The notes beneath the pieces are model-generated. The model was not told the origin of the DNA, did no database searches, and was given only the letters and a program-made list of their open reading frames with translations. Shown here in pieces: positions 1 through 6,703 of a stretch of 64,000 bases of DNA. Every line of letters starts with the position of its first letter. The first letter of the stretch is position 1. The translations under genes and the position numbers were made by a program. Origin of the DNA: an uncultured Lachnospiraceae bacterium (GTDB lineage: Bacteria; Bacillota; Clostridia; Lachnospirales; Lachnospiraceae); contig CAKQYU010000001.1 of the NCBI GenBank assembly GCA_934293575.1, forward strand, positions 186,001 to 250,000, in the 5' to 3' direction.

Positions 1-1
1 A

Positions 2-358
2 GACGGTTCGGGATTTAATGTTTACAAAAACGGTGGACGTGTGGATGTTGGATGGGATGCCATAGAATGGGCAAAAAGGGCGGAAAGCCTGGGTGCAGGA
101 GAAATCCTTTTGACAAGTATGGACTGTGATGGTACGAAGGCGGGATATGACCTTGACCTGACCAGACAAATCAGTGAAGCGGTTTCTATCCCGGTTATAG
201 CTTCCGGCGGTGCGGGAACGAAGGAGCATTTTTATGATGCCTTAACGGAGGGTAAGGCAGATGCCGCATTGGCAGCGTCACTGTTCCATTACAAGGAACT
301 GGAAATATCGGATTTAAAACAATACTTAAGAGAAAGAGACGTTGCAGTACGTTTATAG
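2..358 (+). CDS. hisF: Imidazole glycerol phosphate synthase subunit HisF, 3' part
   Basis: This is the C-terminal part (about 118 residues) of the roughly 252-residue cyclase subunit of IGP synthase, which turns PRFAR plus HisH-supplied ammonia into IGP and AICAR in histidine synthesis. The frame is open from base 2, so the gene begins upstream of the window. Visible HisF marks are the strand with LLTSMDCDGTKAGYD, which carries the second phosphate-site aspartate, the phosphate-binding loop ASGGAG, and the C-terminal AALAASLFHYKE. The first catalytic aspartate (Asp11) and Asp130 of the T. maritima enzyme would lie before the window. It is probably the end of a his operon. The next gene starts 14 bases after the stop. 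Confidence 0.96.
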   Translation, partial: DGSGFNVYKNGGRVDVGWDAIEWAKRAESLGAGEILLTSMDCDGTKAGYDLDLTRQISEAVSIPVIASGGAGTKEHFYDALTEGKADAALAASLFHYKELEISDLKQYLRERDVAVRL

Positions 359-372
359 AGTGAGATGATTTC

Positions 373-789
373 ATGATTACATTAAAAATAAATTCCATTA
401 CTTATGAGGATTATTTGGCAATCCGTCAGAAGGTGAATTGGAAAAAATTATTGCCCGAACAGGCAAAAAAGGCATTACAGAACAGTTTGTATGTGGTTGG
501 CGCCTATGATGGGGAACAACTGGTTGGTATGGGCAGAATTGTAGGTGATGGTGCAGTGATTTCTTATGTACAGGATTTGATTGTTGTGCCGGAGTGTCAA
601 CAAAAAGGGATTGGTTCCATGGTATTAAATCAGCTGATTACATTTGTGGAGCAGCTTAGGATGGATGGAAGTGAAATGATGCTTTGTCTGATGTGCGCAA
701 AGGGCAGAGAAGGATTTTATGAAAAACATGGTTTTATAGCCAGACCAACGGATGCATTAGGACCGGGAATGATACAATATCTTAGATAA
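373..789 (+). CDS. GNAT-family N-acetyltransferase
   Basis: This 138-residue protein belongs to the GCN5-related acetyltransferases, which use acetyl-CoA to acetylate an amine; the substrate cannot be told from sequence. The acetyl-CoA motif A is clear: a beta strand VQDLIVVPECQQKGIG, where the Q-x-x-G-x-G-like turn binds pyrophosphate, followed by an alpha helix (MVLNQLITFVEQL). The ending GFYEKHGFIARP is the usual final GNAT segment. Length is normal for a single-domain GNAT. The ATG at 373 has only a weak upstream ribosome site. It sits between hisF and a lipoprotein gene, 14 and 13 bases away, so it is probably cotranscribed, although the context gives no substrate. Confidence 0.9.
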   Translation: MITLKINSITYEDYLAIRQKVNWKKLLPEQAKKALQNSLYVVGAYDGEQLVGMGRIVGDGAVISYVQDLIVVPECQQKGIGSMVLNQLITFVEQLRMDGSEMMLCLMCAKGREGFYEKHGFIARPTDALGPGMIQYLR

Positions 790-802
790 TTGGAGTTTGA
801 AT

Positions 803-1435
803 ATGGGAAAGAAAATAAAAAAAAGCCTCTATATTGCTTTCTGTATGATTTTATGTTTTAGTTTTTGTACCGGTTGTGGAAAACGCAATCGGAATGGTTC
901 CAAACAGTCGGATGATGGCAGAAGTTATGGAGGACTGATTGAGTTAGAACAGGAAGATACGGCACATACGGCATTTTTTGATCTGACGGTTGATAGTGCC
1001 AAAAAATATGACACCTATCAGTTTGCAGACGGACTGTATCAGGCAGAGGATGGTATGGTATATGTATTGGTTACGATTACCGTGAAAAACACATATGCAC
1101 AAAAACTGTCGATGGGAATTACGGATTTTACCTTAAATTATGATGAAAATGATAAGAAAAACATTATATACGGATATGGAAAAACCAATATTGATCAGCA
1201 GGACATGATGGAAGATACTTATACCTTACAAAAGGGTGAGAGTATTACAAAATCAATTTTATATATTGTTCCGGAAAAGGAGCATTATTATCTTGATTAT
1301 ACGGAGTTTTATTCGGATGATTTTGAGGGTGACAGTTTTAAAATCCGATTTTCACCTAAAAAATCAATACCGATTACGACAGAAGAGTCAACAGGCAGTA
1401 CCGCGGAAAATACAGCGGTAACGGAGGCAGAGTAA
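803..1435 (+). CDS. Putative lipoprotein with DUF4352-like domain
   Basis: A 210-residue exported protein with a lipoprotein signal peptide: a KK-rich start, a hydrophobic core and the lipobox FCTGC, so the mature protein would begin at Cys24 and be anchored to the outer face of the membrane. I chose ATG 803 over the in-frame TTG at 797 because a GGAG sits 7 bases before it. After an acidic linker the middle (YVLVTITVKNTYAQKLSM and the following DFTL strand) resembles the immunoglobulin-like DUF4352 fold found in many Firmicute lipoproteins. The C-terminus is a Thr/Glu-rich tail. No catalytic motif is visible and the function is unknown. Confidence 0.75.
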   Translation: MGKKIKKSLYIAFCMILCFSFCTGCGKRNRNGSKQSDDGRSYGGLIELEQEDTAHTAFFDLTVDSAKKYDTYQFADGLYQAEDGMVYVLVTITVKNTYAQKLSMGITDFTLNYDENDKKNIIYGYGKTNIDQQDMMEDTYTLQKGESITKSILYIVPEKEHYYLDYTEFYSDDFEGDSFKIRFSPKKSIPITTEESTGSTAENTAVTEAE

Positions 1436-1458
1436 CTTTTTATACCGGATTTGAATAA

Positions 1459-1487
1459 CATATCAAAAAACAAAGGTTTTTGATATG
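1459..1487 (+). promoter_or_regulatory. Inverted repeat enclosing the LysM gene start codon
   Basis: An 11-bp perfect inverted repeat (CATATCAAAAA at 1459-1469 with TTTTTGATATG at 1477-1487) encloses a 7-base loop containing AAAGG, the only purine-rich ribosome-site candidate. The ATG of the LysM gene (1485-1487) is the last triplet of the right arm. In RNA this hairpin would cover the start codon. The sequence is direct; any effect on translation is inference. The hairpin could also be a weak terminator of the lipoprotein gene. Confidence 0.5.
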
Positions 1488-1682
1488 GAAAAGGAAACGG
1501 AAAACAAAGCAGACACAAAAGAGGTCATTCATGTAGTAAAGCAGGGCGATACTTTATATAAGATTGCACAGGAACATGATGTGAATTTATTTGAACTTAT
1601 GAGTTTAAATCCCTATGTAAATGTTTATAATTTACAGATAGGAGATGAAATTGTCATTCCGGCAATCAAACAAAATGACTGA
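1485..1682 (+). CDS. Small LysM-domain protein
   Basis: A 65-residue protein that is almost entirely one LysM module (residues about 17-60: HVVKQGDTLYKIAQEHDVN, then LMSLNPYVNVYNLQIGDEIVIP), the fold that binds GlcNAc-containing polymers such as peptidoglycan. It has no signal peptide or membrane segment, so it may be cytoplasmic, or exported by a route not visible here. The start codon lies inside a hairpin. It sits between a lipoprotein gene and a membrane protein gene. The family call is firm, while the role is unknown. Confidence 0.85.
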   Translation: MEKETENKADTKEVIHVVKQGDTLYKIAQEHDVNLFELMSLNPYVNVYNLQIGDEIVIPAIKQND

Positions 1683-1742
1683 TAAGATATAATATGGAGT
1701 GATAAAGGTACGTTAAATGTACAAAAAACAGGAGGACAGGCA

Positions 1743-2621
1743 ATGAAATTCTTGACAAAGCTGGAACGTAAATTTGGTAAATATTCAATTCCAAATCTGA
1801 CCACCATGTTGATTCTTGGTTTTGTGGTTGGTCTGGTTATGGAAATTGTAGATCCGTCTGTAATTTATATGGTCAATTTGGATCCGCAAAAGATATTACA
1901 GGGACAGGTGTGGAGGTTGATAAGCTGGGTTTTGATGCCGCCTTCCGGAATCAGCATTTTAATCATTTTAACCTTGATGTTTTATTGGTTCGTTGGAAGA
2001 ACCTTAGAAAGAGAATGGGGAGAATTCCGGTATAATCTGTATATTTTTTCCGGAATAATCTTTACAGATCTTGGAGTGCTTGTTCCGTATCTGATTTTAC
2101 GATTGGTCGGACAGGAAGAATTAGCATTGATGTTTGTAAATCAGGGATTAGCCGGTGTCGGTGTTTCAAGTTATTTCCTGTGTTTGAGTATGTTTTTGGC
2201 ATTTGCGGTTTTACATGCAGAACAACAGGTGACTATATTATTTTTATTTGTTATTCCGGTTCCGGTAAAGGTAAAATGGCTCGGATATCTGGATGTGGCT
2301 TATTTAATCTATTACGTTTGTGTATATGCGTTATATCATAACTATCAGGGTGTGATTGCGATTATTATGTCTGTGTTGAATTTTATAATCTTTTATTATT
2401 TATATAGAGGAAGTTTTAAGATTTCATCCGGTCATAAGAAGAGAAAAAGAACTTATCAGAAGTCGGTCAGACAGACACAGATTTTAACCAGACATAAATG
2501 TGCTATCTGCGGACAGACGGAAGAAGATGACAGTACATTAGAATTTCGTTATTGTTCAAGATGTAAGGGTAATTATGAATATTGTAACCGGCATTTGTAC
2601 ACACACGAACACAAAAAATAA
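1743..2621 (+). CDS. Rhomboid-like membrane protein with C-terminal zinc-ribbon-like tail
   Basis: A 292-residue integral membrane protein with about six hydrophobic segments between residues 20 and 225. Rhomboid-fold marks are present: GQVWRLISWVLMPPSG (the WR motif after the first membrane segment), GRTLEREWGEFRYNLYIF, and a later IPVPVKVKWLGYLD. The catalytic GxSG serine motif and its membrane histidine are not apparent; the nearest match is GVGVSSYF. It therefore looks like a pseudoprotease of the rhomboid/derlin type. After a basic linker (KKRKRTYQKSVRQ) the last 40 residues carry CAIC, CSRC, YC and several histidines, probably a zinc site in the cytoplasm. GGAGG lies just upstream of the ATG. 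It is followed 14 bases later by an unknown conserved gene. Confidence 0.75.
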   Translation: MKFLTKLERKFGKYSIPNLTTMLILGFVVGLVMEIVDPSVIYMVNLDPQKILQGQVWRLISWVLMPPSGISILIILTLMFYWFVGRTLEREWGEFRYNLYIFSGIIFTDLGVLVPYLILRLVGQEELALMFVNQGLAGVGVSSYFLCLSMFLAFAVLHAEQQVTILFLFVIPVPVKVKWLGYLDVAYLIYYVCVYALYHNYQGVIAIIMSVLNFIIFYYLYRGSFKISSGHKKRKRTYQKSVRQTQILTRHKCAICGQTEEDDSTLEFRYCSRCKGNYEYCNRHLYTHEHKK

Positions 2622-2635
2622 AAGAGGAAGAAAAC

Positions 2636-4045
2636 ATGCAGACAGAGGATAAGAAGGTAATTAAGAATATAATGCACCATAAGGATTTGGAAAGGAATCT
2701 TTCTATTTATACAAATTCATATATGAATGAGGTTTACGAATACAGCCTGATTCATTTTATGTTGAGTTATTATACCATAAAAGAAGTAGAGAATGATACC
2801 GGCGGAATCAGTATCGATGAAACATTGGATCGGATTATGAACGAGATTCATACATTGTTATATCGTGCTTTTCTGGCAGATGGGGTGGATTTTTCTTATG
2901 AAGAAGCTGTTACGGCATTGCATACGATGCGAAATACAATTACACAGAAAATGAAAGTGTTAACAGCTTATACGGATGCATTGCAGTTATATGAGTATAT
3001 ATTAAACCGTGTTGAATATAAGCTTACCGGAGCAACTTATGAGGTCGAACCGGTATCACTTGCCGCAAAGGTATTTAAGTATTTGTTTGCTGACAATGAC
3101 AAGATGTTAATTAACAGTAAGATTCAGTTAGTAACCAGTCAGCTTCCGATTCGTATGACCAAGTCTAAGTTTTATGAATATTTAACCGATACGCTGAATA
3201 TATATAATGGTTCGGACAGAAAGGCACTCGATGATTTTATAGAGCGGCTGCTGTCAACTGCATTATTGAAGAAACCGGACGGTTACGGTAACGATTATCC
3301 TGAGATTGTCCGGTTGATTCATACGCTGGAAACCGTAGACTATAAAGAACTCAATTTAGAAACGTATCAGATGATAATGGAGCAGTTTGCAATTACCACA
3401 AATCATTTGACCGAATTAGTAAGCAATTATTTACTGGTAATGGAATTGGTAAATGCATTTTATACAGTTTTGTTGGTTATGCCATATGAAAAGACAGAAA
3501 AGAAAAGTGTAGATACCTGTATTGAAATGTTACGCGGTCTGCATGACTCTTATATAAGCGGAGGAAAGATTCCCGATTCTGTCAATGATGGCTTTATGGA
3601 GATTGAGGGTATTCAGGAAGAACTTGGCGAGGACATTGTTCAGTTTGAAGCCGCATTGCAGGATATTCAAAAGGATAATGCCGATTTAATTGAAAGTCTG
3701 ATGCTTGATAAAATGTTTCATGCATTGCAGTTATCTTCTAAGCTGTTATCAAACAGTCTGTTTATTGATTTAGAGGAAGAGGAGGTTACGGGACAAATTG
3801 CCGATACTGATTATATTACCGGAAAACGGGATGAATTGGTTGAATTACTGAGTGCCTTTTTCAAGGAAAATCAAAGAGAAATGAATCGGGCGGTTATGTC
3901 TGCGTTATTTTCGGGTATGCCTGTTTTGTTTAATTCGCAGGAAGAGGTAAAGAATTATATTGAAAACAGTTTAAGTAATTGCAATAATGAAAGCGAATTG
4001 ATGGCATGTGCTAAGATTTTAGAGGATTTGATGGCAGAAGAGTAA
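2636..4045 (+). CDS. Conserved hypothetical protein, helical, 469 residues
   Basis: I do not recognise a named family. The protein is predicted soluble: no signal peptide, no hydrophobic span long enough for a membrane, and strongly helical, acidic sequence throughout (for example LIHFMLSYYTIKEVEND and LDKMFHALQLSSKLLSN). No nucleotide-binding or catalytic motif is visible. AGAGGAAG precedes the ATG by 6-7 bases. It lies between the rhomboid-like gene and a 108-residue unknown, and the string continues into ytfI-ytfJ, so a role linked to the envelope or to sporulation is possible by association only. Confidence 0.7.
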   Translation: MQTEDKKVIKNIMHHKDLERNLSIYTNSYMNEVYEYSLIHFMLSYYTIKEVENDTGGISIDETLDRIMNEIHTLLYRAFLADGVDFSYEEAVTALHTMRNTITQKMKVLTAYTDALQLYEYILNRVEYKLTGATYEVEPVSLAAKVFKYLFADNDKMLINSKIQLVTSQLPIRMTKSKFYEYLTDTLNIYNGSDRKALDDFIERLLSTALLKKPDGYGNDYPEIVRLIHTLETVDYKELNLETYQMIMEQFAITTNHLTELVSNYLLVMELVNAFYTVLLVMPYEKTEKKSVDTCIEMLRGLHDSYISGGKIPDSVNDGFMEIEGIQEELGEDIVQFEAALQDIQKDNADLIESLMLDKMFHALQLSSKLLSNSLFIDLEEEEVTGQIADTDYITGKRDELVELLSAFFKENQREMNRAVMSALFSGMPVLFNSQEEVKNYIENSLSNCNNESELMACAKILEDLMAEE

Positions 4046-4057
4046 GGTGGGTTCGTT

Positions 4058-4384
4058 ATGGATATCATATTTCATGAAAAAATATATAGAGATGGGATAT
4101 CCCAACGCGAGTGGAAACGTATTCAGAAGAAAGTAAAACAAAAACGCGCTAAATTGAATTTATATTTTATTACTTTGCCGTTGTTTGATAATGGAATTTT
4201 AGAAATATACTGGTATCCGGAATTGTTACAAAAGGCATATAAGGATTTACAGGCAAAGCTGATTGTAGTAGGTATTGCACATAGCAGGGAAGAAGCCTAT
4301 GAACAGATTGAAGAAATTGTAACAGATGTTGGCTGGCAGACCGGTGAAATTCCAATCACGGAATATTTTAGGGAGCGTATATGA
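4058..4384 (+). CDS. Hypothetical protein, 108 residues
   Basis: A small soluble protein of unknown function. It has a basic N-terminal helix (REWKRIQKKVKQKRAK), a central strand region with aromatic residues (LEIYWYPELL), and an acidic C-terminal helix (SREEAYEQIEEIVTDVGW). No motif points to a family. It starts 12 bases after the 469-residue gene and its TGA overlaps the ATG of the DUF2953 gene (ATGA at 4381-4384), which indicates translational coupling with ytfI. The tight packing supports it being a real gene. Confidence 0.7.
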   Translation: MDIIFHEKIYRDGISQREWKRIQKKVKQKRAKLNLYFITLPLFDNGILEIYWYPELLQKAYKDLQAKLIVVGIAHSREEAYEQIEEIVTDVGWQTGEIPITEYFRERI

Positions 4385-5280
4385 TACTGACAATTTTGAA
4401 GATAATAGGAATTGTGCTGTTGGTCATTTTAGCATTGGTTCTTGTAATCATACTGAATGTACTGTTGATGCCGGTTCGCTATGAAATTCAGGGAAGTTAT
4501 ACAGATATTGCGGATGGCAAGGTGATAATAAAATGGCTTCCGTTTTGGTTGAAAGTTAATATGGTATTACACGATAAAGATTTTATTTATGTTGTAAAAT
4601 TGTTTGGTGGAGTTGTTTTAACAAATACGGATGCAAAAATATCCATACTTGGGAGAAAACTGTTTGCCGAAGAAGACCAAAAAGCTGAAGAAGAAACGGA
4701 CAGACAATCGTTGATGATTCATGAAGAGCCGAAAGAACAGTTAAAAGAACAGTCAAAAGAACAGAAAGAGACTGAAAATAATCCCAACCCGGAAGAAAAA
4801 AAACAGGAACAGGTTGATTTTTCAAAGGTAACAAAAAAGAAAAAAACAACCTGGACGGATAAAATTAAGAATAAATGGAATACCTTTACTAAGAACTTAA
4901 AGAACATACGGGAAAAAAAGGATGCCCTGTTGAAGGTATATCGTTCAAAACGCTTTGAAAAGGCAAAAAAGGATGTTATAATTTATATCAGGCAGCTGTT
5001 ACGGGTATTAAAACCCAAACAGCTACATGGAAAACTGCATTTTGGATTTGACGATCCGGCATTAACAGGGAGGGCATGCGGAGTATTAGCGTTGTTTCTG
5101 CCGTGCTATGATGGATATTTTGAATGGTTTCCGGAATTTGAATCCAAATGTCTTTATGGGAATATTTACGCAAAAGGAAAGTTTGCATTATTTCCCATCT
5201 GTGTAATTTTTATAAAAGTTGTTTTAAATAAAAATTTAATAAAAGTAATAAAGAGAGTACAAACTATTATTGAGCGATAG
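4381..5280 (+). CDS. ytfI: DUF2953 membrane protein (YtfI family)
   Basis: A 299-residue protein with one N-terminal membrane segment (about residues 3-28, LKIIGIVLLVILALVLVI), a conserved region after it (MPVRYEIQGSYTDIADG), a low-complexity charged middle rich in KEQ and KEE (about 95-150), and a C-terminal conserved block with LHGKLHFGFDDPALTGR, which is the characteristic DUF2953 segment. In Bacillus subtilis ytfI lies directly before ytfJ, as here (11 bases apart). Its biochemical role is unknown. The adjacency to ytfJ is the strongest support for the call. A hydrophobic C-terminal stretch (FALFPICVIFIKVVL) may be a second membrane contact. Confidence 0.8.
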   Translation: MILTILKIIGIVLLVILALVLVIILNVLLMPVRYEIQGSYTDIADGKVIIKWLPFWLKVNMVLHDKDFIYVVKLFGGVVLTNTDAKISILGRKLFAEEDQKAEEETDRQSLMIHEEPKEQLKEQSKEQKETENNPNPEEKKQEQVDFSKVTKKKKTTWTDKIKNKWNTFTKNLKNIREKKDALLKVYRSKRFEKAKKDVIIYIRQLLRVLKPKQLHGKLHFGFDDPALTGRACGVLALFLPCYDGYFEWFPEFESKCLYGNIYAKGKFALFPICVIFIKVVLNKNLIKVIKRVQTIIER

Positions 5281-5291
5281 GAGGAGTTAAG

Positions 5292-5687
5292 ATGGCAAAT
5301 GATTTTAGTACAACAGTAGGTTCGTTATTTCAGGGAATGGACAAGTTCCTCAGTACCAAGACGGTAGTAGGGGATCCTACAACCATTGGAGATACCATTA
5401 TTTTACCATTGGTTGATGTAAGCTTTGGTGTGGCAGCCGGTGCATTTTCAGGCGAGCAGAAAAATAACGGTGCCGGTGGATTAGGCGGAAAAATGACCGC
5501 AAGTGCAGTACTTGTAATCAAGGATAATCAGATTCGTTTGGTAAATGTTAAGAATCAGGATACTGTAACAAAGGTATTGGATATGGTTCCGGATTTGTTA
5601 GACCGTTTACAGAGCAAAAAGGATGAAAATGATTCCGAAGAGGTTGAACAGACAATCGCTGAGATTACCGAAATTAAGAAAGATTAA
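5292..5687 (+). CDS. ytfJ: GerW/YtfJ-family sporulation protein
   Basis: A 131-residue protein of the YtfJ (GerW) family. In Bacillus the homologue is made in the developing spore and is needed for normal germination, where GerW affects spore lytic enzyme action. Family marks include the N-terminal helix VGSLFQGMDKFL, GDTIILPLVDVSFGVAAGAF, the glycine-rich GAGGLGGKMTASAVLVI, and a C-terminal helical segment TKVLDMVPDLLDRL. AGGAGG lies 7 bases before the ATG. It is cotranscribed with ytfI. Regulation by sporulation sigma factors is known for the family, but no such promoter could be confirmed here. Confidence 0.88.
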   Translation: MANDFSTTVGSLFQGMDKFLSTKTVVGDPTTIGDTIILPLVDVSFGVAAGAFSGEQKNNGAGGLGGKMTASAVLVIKDNQIRLVNVKNQDTVTKVLDMVPDLLDRLQSKKDENDSEEVEQTIAEITEIKKD

Positions 5688-5723
5688 TATGAAATAAATA
5701 AAATCGTCAAAAGAGAGCAAAAG

Positions 5724-5903
5724 ATGCATATACTATATATAGCAGGACATGGAGTTTGGTTATATATGAGAAGAGTATGCGGTTTTGCTTTTTTTTGGTT
5801 TGGAATCGGAATGATAGTGGATTATTTCCTGAGCGGATTTTTGAATTTTTGTGTGGTGATTGGTTCTTTTATTGTAGCTTATATTCTGTTTTGTAAATGC
5901 TGA
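5724..5903 (+). CDS. Small membrane protein, 59 residues
   Basis: An open frame of 59 codons that is nearly all hydrophobic after residue 15 and would form two membrane helices (about 20-34 and 37-56), ending in FCKC. The start may be ATG 5724, preceded by a weak AGAGAG, or the internal ATG 5766, which would give a 45-residue protein starting MRRVCGFAFFWFG; GGAG lies 11 bases before it. It follows ytfJ by 36 bases and is followed at once by a terminator, so it closes this transcription unit. The function is unknown. Confidence 0.55.
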   Translation: MHILYIAGHGVWLYMRRVCGFAFFWFGIGMIVDYFLSGFLNFCVVIGSFIVAYILFCKC

Positions 5904-5911
5904 CAATAAAA

Positions 5912-5931
5912 AAAGAACCAAACGGTTCTTT
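5912..5931. terminator. Bidirectional intrinsic terminator between the ytfJ unit and rpmB
   Basis: An 8-bp perfect stem (AAAGAACC with GGTTCTTT, loop AAAC) has an A-tract on its left and T-rich sequence on its right, so it can end transcription from both sides. It sits between the plus-strand small membrane protein gene and the minus-strand rpmB. Confidence 0.8.
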
Positions 5932-5949
5932 CTTTAATAAGATATTCGA

Positions 5950-6135
5950 TTAAGCTCTTTCGATCTTATCAGATCTTAAACATGAAGTACAAACATAAAC
6001 TCTTTGTGGAGTACCATCTACGATTGCTTTAACCTTCTTAATGTTTGATTTCCACATCTTGTTTGATCTTCTATGAGAATGACTCACTTTAATACCGAAA
6101 TGAGCACCTTTACCGCATACTGAACACTTTGCCAT
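5950..6135 (-). CDS. rpmB: 50S ribosomal protein L28
   Basis: A 61-residue ribosomal protein of the large subunit. The sequence starts MAKCSVCGKGAHFGIKVSHS and ends with VCTSCLRSDKIERA. The four cysteines (C4, C7 and the CTSC pair) make it the zinc-binding (C+) form of L28. I chose the ATG at 6135 rather than the upstream GTG at 6144, because the minus-strand sequence has AAGGAGGTG directly upstream with 6 bases of spacing. It is a single gene on the minus strand, with its own promoter at 6184-6212 and the shared terminator at 5912-5931. Confidence 0.97.
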   Translation of the reverse strand: MAKCSVCGKGAHFGIKVSHSHRRSNKMWKSNIKKVKAIVDGTPQRVYVCTSCLRSDKIERA

Positions 6136-6183
6136 GACTTGCACCTCCTTGAATTTATTAACCTACCGGTTTGCAACACGTCA

Positions 6184-6212
6184 ATTCTAACAGAATTGAT
6201 GTATAAATGCAA
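6184..6212 (-). promoter_or_regulatory. rpmB promoter (sigma-A type)
   Basis: On the minus strand, TTGCAT, 17 bases, TAGAAT, with a TGT extension directly before the -10. It lies about 50 bases before the rpmB ATG, inside the divergent region shared with yloU. Confidence 0.7.
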
Positions 6213-6335
6213 GCACTATTTTAAAAAAATTGTTTCTTTTTTATCGAATATCGTGTATAATCATTTTGTGTTGTATCTTTGGTACAATATAAGAAGGACA
6301 GGAACTTATTTCAATAATATATGGAGGGTATGGAT

Positions 6336-6695
6336 ATGAAGATAGAAGTATCAACTGAACGTGGTGGTGTGATAATTGAAAGCGAAGTAATTGCCCAATA
6401 TGCAGGTCTTTCGGCAATTGAATGTTTTGGTATTGTTGGTATGGCTACCGTTAATATGAAAGATGGTATCGTTAAACTGTTGCGTGGCGACAGTGTATCA
6501 AAAGGTGTGAATGTAACCGTATCGGAGAATAATGATATTGTAATTGATTTTCATATTATTGTAGCGTATGGTGTCAGTATTTCTACTGTGGCAGAAAATC
6601 TAATGTCTACGGTTCGATATAAGGTAGAAGAATTTACAGGTATGCAGGTTGCAAACATTAATGTGTTTGTAGAAGGTGTACGTGTAATTGATTAG
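6336..6695 (+). CDS. yloU: Asp23/Gls24 family (DUF322) protein, YloU-like
   Basis: A 119-residue protein of the Asp23/Gls24 envelope-stress family, matching Bacillus YloU along its whole length: an N-terminal GGVIIESEVIAQYAG, then CFGIVGMATVNMKDGI, IDFHIIVAYGVSIS, and the ending VANINVFVEGVRV. Of three in-frame ATGs (6321, 6330, 6336) I chose 6336, because GGAGG at 6323-6327 gives 8 bases of spacing. It is directly followed, 8 bases on, by the fatty-acid kinase gene; the yloU-yloV pair is conserved across Firmicutes. The exact molecular role is unknown, and a link to membrane lipid state is inferred from the partner. Confidence 0.9.
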   Translation: MKIEVSTERGGVIIESEVIAQYAGLSAIECFGIVGMATVNMKDGIVKLLRGDSVSKGVNVTVSENNDIVIDFHIIVAYGVSISTVAENLMSTVRYKVEEFTGMQVANINVFVEGVRVID

Positions 6696-6703
6696 GAGGA
6701 GTT

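Noticed and set aside
1665..1693. Promoter before the rhomboid-like gene with TATAAT at 1688-1693
   Set aside because: The -10 is perfect, but the -35 position reads ATCAAA and there is no TG extension; support is too weak for a feature.
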